DNA of 33,729 nt from JAXDJJ01 sp034665745 (GTDB taxonomy: Bacteria; Actinomycetota; CADDZG01; WHSQ01), in the NCBI GenBank assembly GCA_034665745.1, contig JAXDJJ010000003.1:1-33729 (forward strand). Direction: 5' to 3'. Below are positions 17,133-25,695 of the stretch, in pieces. Every line of letters begins with the position of its first letter. Positions within the stretch are counted from its first letter, which is position 1. Position numbers and translations under genes: made by a program. The notes below the pieces were generated by a model. The model ran no database searches. It was not told where the DNA came from and saw only the letters and a list, made by a program, of their open reading frames with translations.

Positions 17133-17370
17133 CGATCAAGAGTCCCTCTCCCCGCATCTCTTCCAGCAGTCCCGGTAGGTCGTCTTCGATAGCGGGGGAC
17201 CCGACGGTCCTCCGAAGCTCTTCGAGACCTTTGTCGTAGCCGTGCTCGAGGAACAGTGCGTAGGCGAGTGCCGCAGGTGGGTTCAGGTGATGAAGGTGTC
17301 CGGTGGCAACGTTCAGCACGACGGCCTCGTCATCGACCCACTCGACGTGCATCCCTGGAGATACCTTCAC
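17125..17370 (-). CDS. PqqD-like protein (RiPP recognition element type)
   Basis: An 81-residue protein with the PqqD fold signature: HVEWVDDEAVVLNVATGHLHHLNPPAALAYAL-type beta strands and helix (near residues 8-40), followed by a helical C-terminus (LLEEMRGEGLLIDD). PqqD proteins are small peptide-binding chaperones that deliver a leader peptide to modifying enzymes. Related proteins also occur with HprK-like kinases in exopolysaccharide loci. The GTG at 17370 is the first start; ATG at 17352 (MHVEW) is an alternative. A -10 box TATACT ends 7 nt upstream of the GTG, so the mRNA may be leaderless. First gene of a four-gene - strand operon. No radical SAM or peptide-modifying enzyme is present nearby. 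Confidence 0.85.
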   Translation of the reverse strand: MKVSPGMHVEWVDDEAVVLNVATGHLHHLNPPAALAYALFLEHGYDKGLEELRRTVGSPAIEDDLPGLLEEMRGEGLLIDD

Positions 17371-17376
17371 CCGTCG

Positions 17377-17382
17377 AGTATA
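17377..17382 (-). promoter_or_regulatory. -10 box TATACT of the PqqD/HprK operon
   Basis: On the - strand TATACT lies 6 bases before the GTG start of the PqqD-like gene. That puts the expected transcription start at or next to the GTG and implies a leaderless transcript. No clear -35 box is visible. Confidence 0.5.
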
Positions 17383-17418
17383 GGAAGGTACGCTAGAACT
17401 TCATATGTGGAAGCGCGC

Positions 17419-19035
17419 GTGCTGATCAACAACACCTATGTCCCGATTGGGGCGACGCCGCGTTCGATGTTGCTCGTGCTCGTTATGTCGCTCGTCGCGT
17501 TGGCGTTGAGCGCCACCACCGCCCTAGCGGCGTCGTGCGCGTTCTCCGGCTCTACCGTGACCATCGCGGCGGCGGCATCCGAGTCAGTTACCGTCCTCAG
17601 AGGGCCTGGTGCGGATGCAACGTTGGGAACCACCGACGACACTATCCAGACCAACGCGACCGGAACCTTCGTGAATTGTTCGACCGCAACAGTGTCGAAC
17701 ACGAACACGATCGCTACCTCTTACGGCAACAATCGTGCCGATCAAGGTCTCGTGATCGATCTCTCTAATGGAGAGTTCGTACCGGGAGCGAACGAAACCG
17801 GGGCCGATCGAGAGATCGAGTTCACGGTCAACCTGGGCACGGGGGTCGGAGACACACTGACCGTAGTGGGCAGCACCGGCGCAGATCACATCGTTTTCGG
17901 CCGGAGCGCAGTCGCCGCCTGCGCTGGCGGCACGGGTCGACTGAGCTTCAACCTGAACGCGCAGGAAGCCACCGATGACTGTGACACGACCGCAGCGATC
18001 AGCAACGTCGAGAACTTCGTGGTGGCTGGATCTGGTGGGGACGACATCATCTCGTTCGGTGGTGCCGAGGGGACCGGGAACGCATTCTTGGCGACGGCGA
18101 CGTACTCGATCGGTGGCGGGGGCGGCGACGATGAGATCACTGGCAGCCTTCAGGCCGACACGATCACCGGGGGTGCGGGCGATGACGACCTCACGGGTGG
18201 AGAAGGCGACGATTCGCTGGACGGGGGCGACGACTACGACGCGGTGGCGGGTGGCGTAGGGGCAGACATGCTCGATGACACGGGCACTGGAAGCACGAAT
18301 ACCTTGAACTACATCACGTCCTCGGCGAGCATCACCGTGGACCTCGAGGCTTCAACCTCATCCGGCGGGGATGCGGGCGGCGATGTGATCGCCGCGGGTT
18401 CGTTCCAGAATGTCCTTGGGTCCGATTTCAACGACACCATTACCGGAAGTGCGACTGCAAACTTCCTCCTTGGTGGATTGGGTGATGACCTCCTGAACGG
18501 TGGTGGAGGGAACGACATAGTCAACGGGCAACGGGGTGCCGACACCCTGAACGGGGGAGCCGGCGACGACGGATTGAACCCAGGGCGGCTAGTCGAGAAT
18601 GACATTGTCCGAGGTGGCGACGCGGCCGGCGACAGCGGGAAAGATCGCGTCACGTACCTCCGATGCGAGGCCGCGGTGACGATCGATCTGACCCTTACGA
18701 CTGCGCAAGACACCGGTGGATGTGGTTCGGACACTTTCGCCGGCGTCGAGCAGATCCGCGGTTCCGCTTACAACGACACTCTCGTCGGAGACGCGACCGA
18801 CAACTACATCGTCGGCGGCGCCGGGGCCGACATCTTGAACGGCGGCGACGGAGCGGATCTGCTGCAGGGTTTCCGTGGGGCCGACGAAGTGAATGGGCAG
18901 GCCGGCAATGACACGTTGTTCGGTGGGGACGGCGATGACACCCTCCTCGGTGGAGCGGACGCCGATTATGCGAATGGTGAATCGGGCTCGAACGATGCAT
19001 GCACTGCCGAGACCAAGGTGAGTTGCGAAGCTTGA
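17419..19035 (+). CDS. Secreted RTX-like calcium-binding repeat protein (smaller paralogue)
   Basis: A protein of about 538 residues with a Sec signal segment (MLLVLVMSLVALALSATTALA), then an N-terminal domain starting CAFSGSTVTIAAAASESVTV, then hemolysin-type Ca-binding repeats. The repeats read GGAGDDDLTGGEGDDSLDGG and similar GGxGxDxL units that bind calcium in a parallel beta-roll. The C-terminus ACTAETKVSCEA has a Cys pair shared with the next gene. No type I secretion genes are nearby; export is probably Sec-dependent. The start is uncertain: GTG 17419 has GGAAG five bases upstream, while GTG 17407 and ATG 17467 are alternatives. An open frame back to 17242 overlaps the PqqD-like gene and is not used here. 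It is divergent from the PqqD operon with about 48 nt between starts. Confidence 0.85.
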   Translation: MLINNTYVPIGATPRSMLLVLVMSLVALALSATTALAASCAFSGSTVTIAAAASESVTVLRGPGADATLGTTDDTIQTNATGTFVNCSTATVSNTNTIATSYGNNRADQGLVIDLSNGEFVPGANETGADREIEFTVNLGTGVGDTLTVVGSTGADHIVFGRSAVAACAGGTGRLSFNLNAQEATDDCDTTAAISNVENFVVAGSGGDDIISFGGAEGTGNAFLATATYSIGGGGGDDEITGSLQADTITGGAGDDDLTGGEGDDSLDGGDDYDAVAGGVGADMLDDTGTGSTNTLNYITSSASITVDLEASTSSGGDAGGDVIAAGSFQNVLGSDFNDTITGSATANFLLGGLGDDLLNGGGGNDIVNGQRGADTLNGGAGDDGLNPGRLVENDIVRGGDAAGDSGKDRVTYLRCEAAVTIDLTLTTAQDTGGCGSDTFAGVEQIRGSAYNDTLVGDATDNYIVGGAGADILNGGDGADLLQGFRGADEVNGQAGNDTLFGGDGDDTLLGGADADYANGESGSNDACTAETKVSCEA

Positions 19036-19062
19036 TCCGCTTGCTTTGCGAGTCTTCCGTAG

Positions 19063-19076
19063 GCCCAACACTGGGC
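19063..19076 (+). other. Small hairpin between the two RTX-like genes
   Basis: A perfect 5-bp stem GCCCA / TGGGC with loop ACAC, 27 nt after the stop of the first RTX-like gene. There is no T-run, so it is not a convincing terminator. It lies directly before the larger inverted repeat. Confidence 0.35.
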
Positions 19077-19087
19077 AAATCGGTCTA

Positions 19088-19107
19088 AATAGTCCCTTGG
19101 GACTATT
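19088..19107 (+). promoter_or_regulatory. Perfect inverted repeat upstream of the large RTX-like gene
   Basis: AATAGTCC (19088-19095) and GGACTATT (19100-19107) form an 8-bp stem with a CTTG loop, 113 nt before the ATG of the large RTX-like gene. TCGGTCT precedes it, as it also precedes the related motif at 24751-24769. It may be an operator or an RNA hairpin. No T-tract follows. Confidence 0.45.
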
Positions 19108-19220
19108 CCACTGGCGCACTGCGTAGAAGAAACTATCCAGGTAGGAAAGCGTTTACCTATTTGACGGAGTAGTCCACCGAATTGCGGGTCTCGCCTTTCG
19201 GTGCGCTGGAAGCTGGAGGG

Positions 19221-22200
19221 ATGTTGTCGGCTCGTAGGTCCAACCACCTCAAGATCAGAGCGCGTGCATCAGCGCGTCAACTTCTCTCCGTGTCTTTCAT
19301 CGCGAGCTTGTTCGTATTCGGCCTGGGGGTTACGCCCGCGCAGGCGACAGTTGGTTGTTCTTTCACTTCCCCGACAGTCACCATCACCGCTGCCTCCGGC
19401 GACGCCGTGACAGTCGTTCGAGGGGGTACTGGGCAGGCTCTTACCGACCCAATCATGGTTGGGGGCACCGGCCTCGTGTCCGCACAATGCGGAGCGGCGA
19501 CTGTCTCCAACACCGACACGATCGCGTGGACGACGGCGGCGGCCGGTAACGAAAGTTTCACGATCGACATGAGCAACGGGCCGATCGCCCCAGGAGCAAC
19601 GGATGAAGCCGGCAACTTCGACGAGCCTGAGTTCAACATCAGCCTTGGCACTGGAACGAACACCTTCACGATCACCGGTTGCGACGCAACCTGTGATACT
19701 GGTAGCTACGCCCAGTGTGGGACAACGAACTGTGGATTCTCGAGCAATGATGGCCTTGTCTGGGGAATCTCAGGATTCAACCTGAATGGTCTCGGCGAAA
19801 CCGATACGAACGACGACCTCGACAACATCACTACGAACCCCTACACGGCCACTACGAACTTCGTCTTGAACGGCGGTGACGGGAACGACACATTGAGCCT
19901 CGCAGGAACAAGCATCACCGGAATCGGTAGTTCTGTGGTTGGCACGACGGTGATAAAGACCACGAACACGATCAACGGTAATGCCGGGGATGACACGCTT
20001 TACGGCAGTATCACGCCCGCCGTGGACACGATCAACGGAGGAGCGGGCGATGACCTGATTCAGGCTCGTAGCGGCAACGATACGAACCTGGATGGCGGCG
20101 CTGATGACGGCGTCATTGGCGATACTCTTGATTGTTCGTCCGCTGGGGCAGTAGCCGCGACCGTAAACCTGACAACCACGTCTCATACCTGTGATGGCAC
20201 TGACACGACCACCAACGGAACCGGCACCGATGTTGGGAGTTCGTTCGAGAACATCATCGGTACCAGCGCCGCCGACTCCCTTACGGGGGACGCTGACGAC
20301 AACCGCATCACGGCATCCGGTGGTGCCGATCTCGCGGTTAGCCCTGGTGCCGATGAGCTCTATGGGGACACTGCCGTGTGTTCTACAACAGTTGTCGTTG
20401 ACGTCAACCTGACGCGTGCTGCGAACACCAACCAAGTCTGCGACGGAAACGATCGCTGGGTCCTTGGAACTGGTAACGACCTCGGCAGCAGTTTCGAGAA
20501 TGTGATTTCGGGGTCGGCCGTCGACCTCCTAGTCGGGGATGCCGATGACAATAGGTTCACTCCCGGAGCCGGCGCCGACATCAACATCGCAGGCGGGCTG
20601 GACATCTTCGGCGACATCCTCGATTGCTCAACGGTCGGCGCCACCACTGTCACCTGGAGCCTTGCTGTTAACACCGGGCAGGCATGTGACGGCACGGACT
20701 CGGTTGCAAATGCAGCGGCTACCGGTAGCGATATCGGGAGCTCGATCGAGGGGGTTGTCGGAGGCACGGGGGCCGACACCTTGACCGGCGATGCCGACGA
20801 CAACGAATTCAGCGGCGGTCTGGGCAACGACTCGATCACGGGCGGGGCGGACCAAGCCTTCGGAGACACGCTCGACTGCTCGTCTTCGACGGTGGCAGTG
20901 GTTGTAGACCTGAACAACACCACTGGAACCTGCGAGGGCACGGACACGATCGCGACTGGAACCGGAAATGACGTCGGAAGCTCGATAGAGAATGTGATCG
21001 GTGGTCCTCTGGCCGACACCCTCACGGGTGGAAATGACGACAACATCTTCACCGGTGGTGCCGGGGCAGACACCTACTCGCCGGGTGGTGATCAGGTATT
21101 GGGTGACACCCTCGATTGTTCGACGTCAGGAAACGTGGCTGTCAGCGTAGACCTGACGACTACGAGCGGTACCTGCGAAGGAGCGGATACATGGATCAAC
21201 GGCACGGGTAACGATCTCGGGAGCGCCTTCGAGAATGTGGTCGGTGGAACCGCGGCAGACACCCTTACGGGCGATGCAGACGACAACCGCTTCCAGCCTG
21301 GTGGCGGAGCCGACTTGAGCCTTACCGGCGGCAACGATCTGACCTACGGCGACACGCTCGACTGCTCGACCGCGGTCCTAACAGCTGCGACCGTCAACCT
21401 CACCGGTACGGCGCAGACCTGTGACGGGGCCGACACCACGACCAACGGTTCCGGCACCGATGTCGGCAGCAGCTTCGAGAACGTCATAGGGACCCAAGCC
21501 GCCGACTCGATCACTGGTGACGGAGACGACAACCGGGTCACGCCCTGGCTGGGAACCGATGCGACGCTGGTAGGAGGCAACGACCTGACCTATGGCGACA
21601 CGATCGATTGTTCGACCGCGGGTAATACCGCGGCGAACGTGACCCTTGCGGCGACAGCGGGAGAAACGTGCGACGGGACCGACACGATCGCGGCGGGTTC
21701 CGGGACAGATACGGGCAACTCTTTCGAGAACGTCATCGGGACCAACGCTGCCGACACCATCGTGGGCGACGTCGACGACAACAGGATCCAGCCTGGCGCT
21801 GCCGCCGACCTGTTGCTTGATGGGGGCAACGATGGTGGCACTTATGGAGACACCCTCGATTGCTCGACTGCCGGTGCAACTGCAGTGGTCGTCAACCTGA
21901 CTACTACCTCGGCGACCTGTGATGGCGCGGATACGACGGTCGTTGGAGCCGGTACGGACACCGGGAACTCGTTCGAGAACGTCATCGGGGGCCGCGGTGC
22001 GGACACGCTGACCGGTGGAGTCGACGACAACACGTTCACCGGTGGGGCCGGCAACGACACCTTGGCCGGTGCAGGTGACGGCGTCGTGGGTGACACGCTG
22101 GACTGTTCCACCGCTGAGGCAACGGTCGTCACAGTCGACCTAACGACCACTTCCGTCACGTGTGATGGTACTGACACCTTGACGAACGGAACCGGGACTG

Positions 22201-24683
22201 ATCTCGGGAGCTCGTTCGAGAACATCATCGGGGGTCGCGGCGCCGACACCCTTACGGGCGGAGTCGATGACAACCGGTTCGCTGGTGGCGCAGGTAATGA
22301 CTCGCTCGATGGTGGCGGTGACTGGCTGATTGGCGACACCCTCGATTGCACGACCGCGGGCAACGTAGCCGTTGTGGTCGACCTCTCGACGACTTCGGTA
22401 ACGTGCCATGGAACGGACACCCTGGCCCTGGGCTCGGGCAATGACCTCGGCAACTCGTTCGAGAACATCATCGGTGGCACGGGTGCAGACACGCTCACCG
22501 GTGGGAGCGACGACAACAGGATCGCCGGTGGCACAGGGAACGACACTCTCAGCGGTGGCGGTGACTGGGTGTCCGGAGACACCTTGGATTGCTCGACGAC
22601 TACTACGGGCGCCACGGTCAACCTGACCACCACGTCTGTCACGTGTGATGGCACCGACACGCTCGTCAACGGGACCGGCACAGACGTCGGGAGTTCGTTC
22701 GAGAACATCATCGGTACCTCTGCGGCAGACTCACTCACCGGTGACTCGGACGACAATAAGTTCACCCCTGGGGCAGCGAACGACCTTCTGCTCGCCCCGG
22801 GAGCTGATGGCGGAGTGGTCGGAGACACCCTGGACTGCTCGTCGGTCGGGGCAACGGCCGTAAGCGTCAACCTGGCCACGAACCTAGTCACTGCCTGTCA
22901 CGGAGTAGACACGATCGCTGCCGTGGAAGCCGCTACGAATAGCCAGTTCGAGAACGTCATCGGTGGGACCGGTGCCGACACTCTGACCGGTGACGTTGAC
23001 GACAACACCCTTACAGGTGGCGGCGGCGCCGACACGCTCGACGCCAGCACGGACGGCACCCCGGGTGACACGCTCGATTGTTCGACCGCGTATTCGACGG
23101 TGGTTACCGCGAACCTAACCACCACCTCGGCGACATGTGATGGCACGGATTCGATGGTTGCAGAGTCGGCGGGCAACAGCTCGTTCGAGAACGTCATCGG
23201 TGGCATCTCTGCGGACACCCTGACCGGGGATCCGGACACGAACATCCTGACCGGCGGTCAGGGCGGCGACACGTTGGCCGGCGGAACTAGCGTCGACACC
23301 GCGAGCTACTGGACGGGCCTGCAGGCCGTGATCGCCGATCTTGACCCCTTGGATGTGCCGACGCCGGGCAGCAACACCAACGACGCCGCAGGCGACACCT
23401 ATTCGGCCATGGAAAACTTCACCGGCACACCCGGCGACGACACCCTGATGGGCAGCTCTGGTTCGAACGTCCTCAACGGTGGTGAGGGTGATGACACCCT
23501 GACGGGTCTCGCTGGCGGCGACACGTTCCTCGGTGGGGGCAATGGAACAACAGGCGATACCGCCGACTATTCTGCATCTCCTTCCGGCATCAACCTGGAC
23601 CTCAACGCGGGTTCAGCGGGTCCGCTGGGGAGCCATGCGTCTGCCGACGTGTACGGGCTTGGGACACACGGGATCGAGAACATCATCGGCACCGGATTCG
23701 ACGATCAACTCACTGGTGATAGCAGCAACAACACCATTACATCGGGGGCCGGCGACGACGAGATCCTCGCGGCTGGTGGCACCGACACGATCGCCGCGGG
23801 TGCGGGCGACGACGATCTCAGTGGTGGCGCCGCTGTCGACAGCCTCGATGGCGGAACGGGTTACGACGCGCTTGCAGGCGACGCAGGCGGCGACACCTTG
23901 ACAGACAATGACAGCGACGTAGACACGCTCAATTACTCGAACTCCCCGTCGGCGGTCACCGTTAACATCTCCGCCAACACCGCCAGTGGCGGCGATGCTG
24001 CGTCCGACGTAATTACGGGGACGTCGCTGTTCCATAACATCGTTGGGTCCTTCACGGCGGGAGCAGGCGACACCCTTACCGGTAACACTCTTTCGAACAC
24101 GTTGATCGGAGGTAACGGAGCCGACACCATGAACGGGGGAGATGCGGACGACAATCTGGTCGGTGGACCAGGGGCCGACATCTTGAATGGTGGGCTAGGC
24201 AGCGATGTGATCTCCGCGGGGAATGACTCCGCCGCGGACACGATCCGGGGTGGCGATGGGGGTGGGGACAGCGGCGCCAGCGACGAGGTCTCCTACGCAC
24301 GCTGTGGCTCCGGCGTGACTGTAGATCTTTCGATCGCGGTCGCCCAGAACACAGGGTGCGGTCTGGACGTCATCACCGGGATGGAGCAGGTCCGTGGATC
24401 GGCATTCGCAGACACACTGACCGGGGACGGTACCGGCAACTTCATTGCAGGTGGTGCCGGTGCCGATGCAATCGATGGCGGTGGAGGCGACGATCTGATC
24501 AATGCCGGTCGAGGCGCGGATGGCACGGTTTCCGTACCGATCAACGGTGGCGCCGGCCAAGACACCATCTTCGGCGGTTTGGGCGATGACTTCCTCAGCG
24601 GAGGGGCAGACGATGACTACGTTGACGGGGAAGGCGGATCCGATACCTGCGTGGGCGAACAGAAGCTCAACTGCGAGGCCTAG
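19221..24683 (+). CDS. Large secreted RTX-like repeat protein (1820 residues)
   Basis: A giant exported, acidic protein. The signal peptide (RQLLSVSFIASLFVFGLG, then AQA) precedes an N-terminal domain CSFTSPTVTITAASGDAVTV that is homologous to the one in the upstream gene. Bases 20121-23300 encode 13 tandem ~80-residue units, most with LDCS, TCDG, SFENVIGG and ADTLTGDxDDN motifs. The two cysteines per unit, about 23 residues apart, could form a disulfide. A region of regular hemolysin-type repeats (GGEGDDTLTGLAGG) follows. The C-terminus TCVGEQKLNCEA matches the paralogue. I chose ATG 19221, which gives a clean signal peptide and has GGAAG at 19208-19212. TTG 19182 would add 13 residues. Probably a calcium-dependent surface or matrix protein; the role is inferred. 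Confidence 0.9.
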   Translation: MLSARRSNHLKIRARASARQLLSVSFIASLFVFGLGVTPAQATVGCSFTSPTVTITAASGDAVTVVRGGTGQALTDPIMVGGTGLVSAQCGAATVSNTDTIAWTTAAAGNESFTIDMSNGPIAPGATDEAGNFDEPEFNISLGTGTNTFTITGCDATCDTGSYAQCGTTNCGFSSNDGLVWGISGFNLNGLGETDTNDDLDNITTNPYTATTNFVLNGGDGNDTLSLAGTSITGIGSSVVGTTVIKTTNTINGNAGDDTLYGSITPAVDTINGGAGDDLIQARSGNDTNLDGGADDGVIGDTLDCSSAGAVAATVNLTTTSHTCDGTDTTTNGTGTDVGSSFENIIGTSAADSLTGDADDNRITASGGADLAVSPGADELYGDTAVCSTTVVVDVNLTRAANTNQVCDGNDRWVLGTGNDLGSSFENVISGSAVDLLVGDADDNRFTPGAGADINIAGGLDIFGDILDCSTVGATTVTWSLAVNTGQACDGTDSVANAAATGSDIGSSIEGVVGGTGADTLTGDADDNEFSGGLGNDSITGGADQAFGDTLDCSSSTVAVVVDLNNTTGTCEGTDTIATGTGNDVGSSIENVIGGPLADTLTGGNDDNIFTGGAGADTYSPGGDQVLGDTLDCSTSGNVAVSVDLTTTSGTCEGADTWINGTGNDLGSAFENVVGGTAADTLTGDADDNRFQPGGGADLSLTGGNDLTYGDTLDCSTAVLTAATVNLTGTAQTCDGADTTTNGSGTDVGSSFENVIGTQAADSITGDGDDNRVTPWLGTDATLVGGNDLTYGDTIDCSTAGNTAANVTLAATAGETCDGTDTIAAGSGTDTGNSFENVIGTNAADTIVGDVDDNRIQPGAAADLLLDGGNDGGTYGDTLDCSTAGATAVVVNLTTTSATCDGADTTVVGAGTDTGNSFENVIGGRGADTLTGGVDDNTFTGGAGNDTLAGAGDGVVGDTLDCSTAEATVVTVDLTTTSVTCDGTDTLTNGTGTDLGSSFENIIGGRGADTLTGGVDDNRFAGGAGNDSLDGGGDWLIGDTLDCTTAGNVAVVVDLSTTSVTCHGTDTLALGSGNDLGNSFENIIGGTGADTLTGGSDDNRIAGGTGNDTLSGGGDWVSGDTLDCSTTTTGATVNLTTTSVTCDGTDTLVNGTGTDVGSSFENIIGTSAADSLTGDSDDNKFTPGAANDLLLAPGADGGVVGDTLDCSSVGATAVSVNLATNLVTACHGVDTIAAVEAATNSQFENVIGGTGADTLTGDVDDNTLTGGGGADTLDASTDGTPGDTLDCSTAYSTVVTANLTTTSATCDGTDSMVAESAGNSSFENVIGGISADTLTGDPDTNILTGGQGGDTLAGGTSVDTASYWTGLQAVIADLDPLDVPTPGSNTNDAAGDTYSAMENFTGTPGDDTLMGSSGSNVLNGGEGDDTLTGLAGGDTFLGGGNGTTGDTADYSASPSGINLDLNAGSAGPLGSHASADVYGLGTHGIENIIGTGFDDQLTGDSSNNTITSGAGDDEILAAGGTDTIAAGAGDDDLSGGAAVDSLDGGTGYDALAGDAGGDTLTDNDSDVDTLNYSNSPSAVTVNISANTASGGDAASDVITGTSLFHNIVGSFTAGAGDTLTGNTLSNTLIGGNGADTMNGGDADDNLVGGPGADILNGGLGSDVISAGNDSAADTIRGGDGGGDSGASDEVSYARCGSGVTVDLSIAVAQNTGCGLDVITGMEQVRGSAFADTLTGDGTGNFIAGGAGADAIDGGGGDDLINAGRGADGTVSVPINGGAGQDTIFGGLGDDFLSGGADDDYVDGEGGSDTCVGEQKLNCEA
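20121..23300 (+). repeat. 13 tandem ~243-nt coding repeats
   Basis: Each unit encodes about 80 residues running from (D)TLDCS to a GGxD...GDT ending. The units have diverged in sequence, and the second and third cysteine contexts vary (TCDG, TCEG, TCHG, ACDG). Units 8 and 9 are the most alike and may be the most recent duplication. The array accounts for most of the length difference between the two RTX-like paralogues. Confidence 0.9.
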
Positions 24684-24750
24684 CTCCTCGACCGACGAGT
24701 CAGATCTTTTTCTTCGCAAATCGGTACCTACTGCGCGAGTCGGTCTCGGA

Positions 24751-24769
24751 ACTAGCCGTAAGGACTATT
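24751..24769 (+). promoter_or_regulatory. Hairpin motif upstream of Calx-beta gene
   Basis: ACTAGCCGTAAGGACTATT can pair TAG-CC with GG-CTA around a GTAA loop with one bulged A. It lies 64 nt before the Calx-beta start and is preceded by TCGGTCT (24740-24746). It shares layout and several bases with the motifs at 10921 and 19088. Confidence 0.4.
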
Positions 24770-24833
24770 GCGCCCCTAGCTACCTCAGCAGGACAATCAA
24801 GCAACTGGGGTACACGTTTTTGTAGGAGGTTGC

Positions 24834-25505
24834 ATGATTCCGCGTTCCTGGAGAGCATTCGTATTACTCGTGTGTGGCTCGCTGCTCATGTTCGTGATCG
24901 GGGCTCCTATCACCGCTCAGGCAGCCGGCGAGACCTTCTCGGTGACCAACGCTGAAGCGCTTGAAGGTAACCCAGCGGTGTTCACAGTTTCGATCAGTCC
25001 GGCGGCGAACCACGATGTGCCGTTCACGTGGGTGACCTTGGATGACAGCGCATCGTCTCCTGCCGACTATGTCGGGGGGTCTGGTGCTGGCGTGATCCTT
25101 GCAGGTCAGAGATCGGCGACCGTCTCGATCCCCACCGTCTTCGACAATGAGAATGACCCTGACGAGGTCTTCGGCCTGAATGTCACCAGCTCTGAATTCG
25201 GGATGAGGCAGGGAGCCGGCACGATCAAGGACTTGTTCATCGGCACCAACCCGACCTCAACACCTACACCTACACCTACACCCACACCTACCCAGAGTTC
25301 CCCTGCGCCATCACCGAGCCCGACCATCCTTCCGAGCCCGACGCCGACCGTGGTGGACGACGATGACGACGGCAATCACGATGGCAACTCGAACACGGGC
25401 AAGTCGAACACCGGTGGTTCGAACAAGCCACCTAAGCCGCAGCCGCCCAAGCCACCTAAAGAGAAGTCCAACAAGCCCAAGGATTCAAAACCCAAGGGCA
25501 AGTAG
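24834..25505 (+). CDS. Secreted Calx-beta domain protein with Pro/Thr linker and Lys-rich tail
   Basis: A 223-residue exported protein. The signal peptide (FVLLVCGSLLMFVIGAP, then AQA) is followed by one Calx-beta domain (about residues 33-135). This domain has the family-typical opening FSVTNAEALEGNPAVFTVSIS and the D-rich loop DNENDPDEVFGLNV that binds calcium in related proteins. Then comes a Thr-Pro/Ser-Pro linker, an acidic DDDDD patch, and a Lys/Pro-rich C-terminus (PPKPPKEKSNKPK). The basic tail could bind anionic cell-wall polymers or polysaccharide; this is inference. The ATG at 24834 has AGGAGG at 24824-24829. It lies on the same strand after the large RTX-like gene but has its own upstream region. 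Confidence 0.87.
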   Translation: MIPRSWRAFVLLVCGSLLMFVIGAPITAQAAGETFSVTNAEALEGNPAVFTVSISPAANHDVPFTWVTLDDSASSPADYVGGSGAGVILAGQRSATVSIPTVFDNENDPDEVFGLNVTSSEFGMRQGAGTIKDLFIGTNPTSTPTPTPTPTPTQSSPAPSPSPTILPSPTPTVVDDDDDGNHDGNSNTGKSNTGGSNKPPKPQPPKPPKEKSNKPKDSKPKGK

Positions 25506-25579
25506 GCACTCCGAACTGCTGTTTGCCTTTTCGATCTCTTACCGCCATAGCTATGCCATGCCGGGGTGAGGCGCGCGGT

Positions 25580-25585
25580 TATCCT
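25580..25585 (+). promoter_or_regulatory. -10 element of the tRNA-Thr/tRNA-Met promoter
   Basis: TATCCT preceded by GGT, 12 nt before the tRNA-Thr gene. It is the same GTTATCCT string as before tRNA-Tyr. No clear -35 box. Confidence 0.45.
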
Positions 25586-25596
25586 TCCTCGGCACC

Positions 25597-25672
25597 GCCC
25601 CCTTAGCTCAGTCGGCAGAGCGTCTCCATGGTAAGGAGAAGGTCCACGGTTCGATTCCGTGAGGGGGCTCCA
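25597..25672 (+). tRNA. tRNA-Thr (anticodon GGT), CCA encoded
   Basis: The acceptor GCCCCCT (25597-25603) pairs with AGGGGGC (25662-25668), the discriminator is T25669, and CCA follows at 25670-25672. The D arm is GCTCAGTCGGCAGAGC. The anticodon stem TCTCC/GGAGA encloses the loop ATGGTAA, giving anticodon GGT. The T arm is CCACGGTTCGATTCCGTG. It is followed 23 nt later by a tRNA-Met and then rpmG, an order common in bacteria. Confidence 0.97.
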
Positions 25673-25695
25673 GGCCGGAGTTCCCGGTCTGCCCT

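Noticed and set aside
17242..17418. Extended N-terminus of the first RTX-like protein back to base 17242
   Set aside because: It overlaps the PqqD-like gene on the other strand, and the signal peptide begins only at about 17467.
19063..19110. Possible cyclic-di-GMP (GEMM) riboswitch because of GGGCAAATC before a hairpin
   Set aside because: The required second conserved block (GACGCAAAGCC type) and the receptor helix are absent.
24687..24711. Terminator after the large RTX-like gene (CTCG/CGAG stem followed by five T)
   Set aside because: The stem has only 4 bp and the T-run starts 7 nt after it; too weak to list as a feature.
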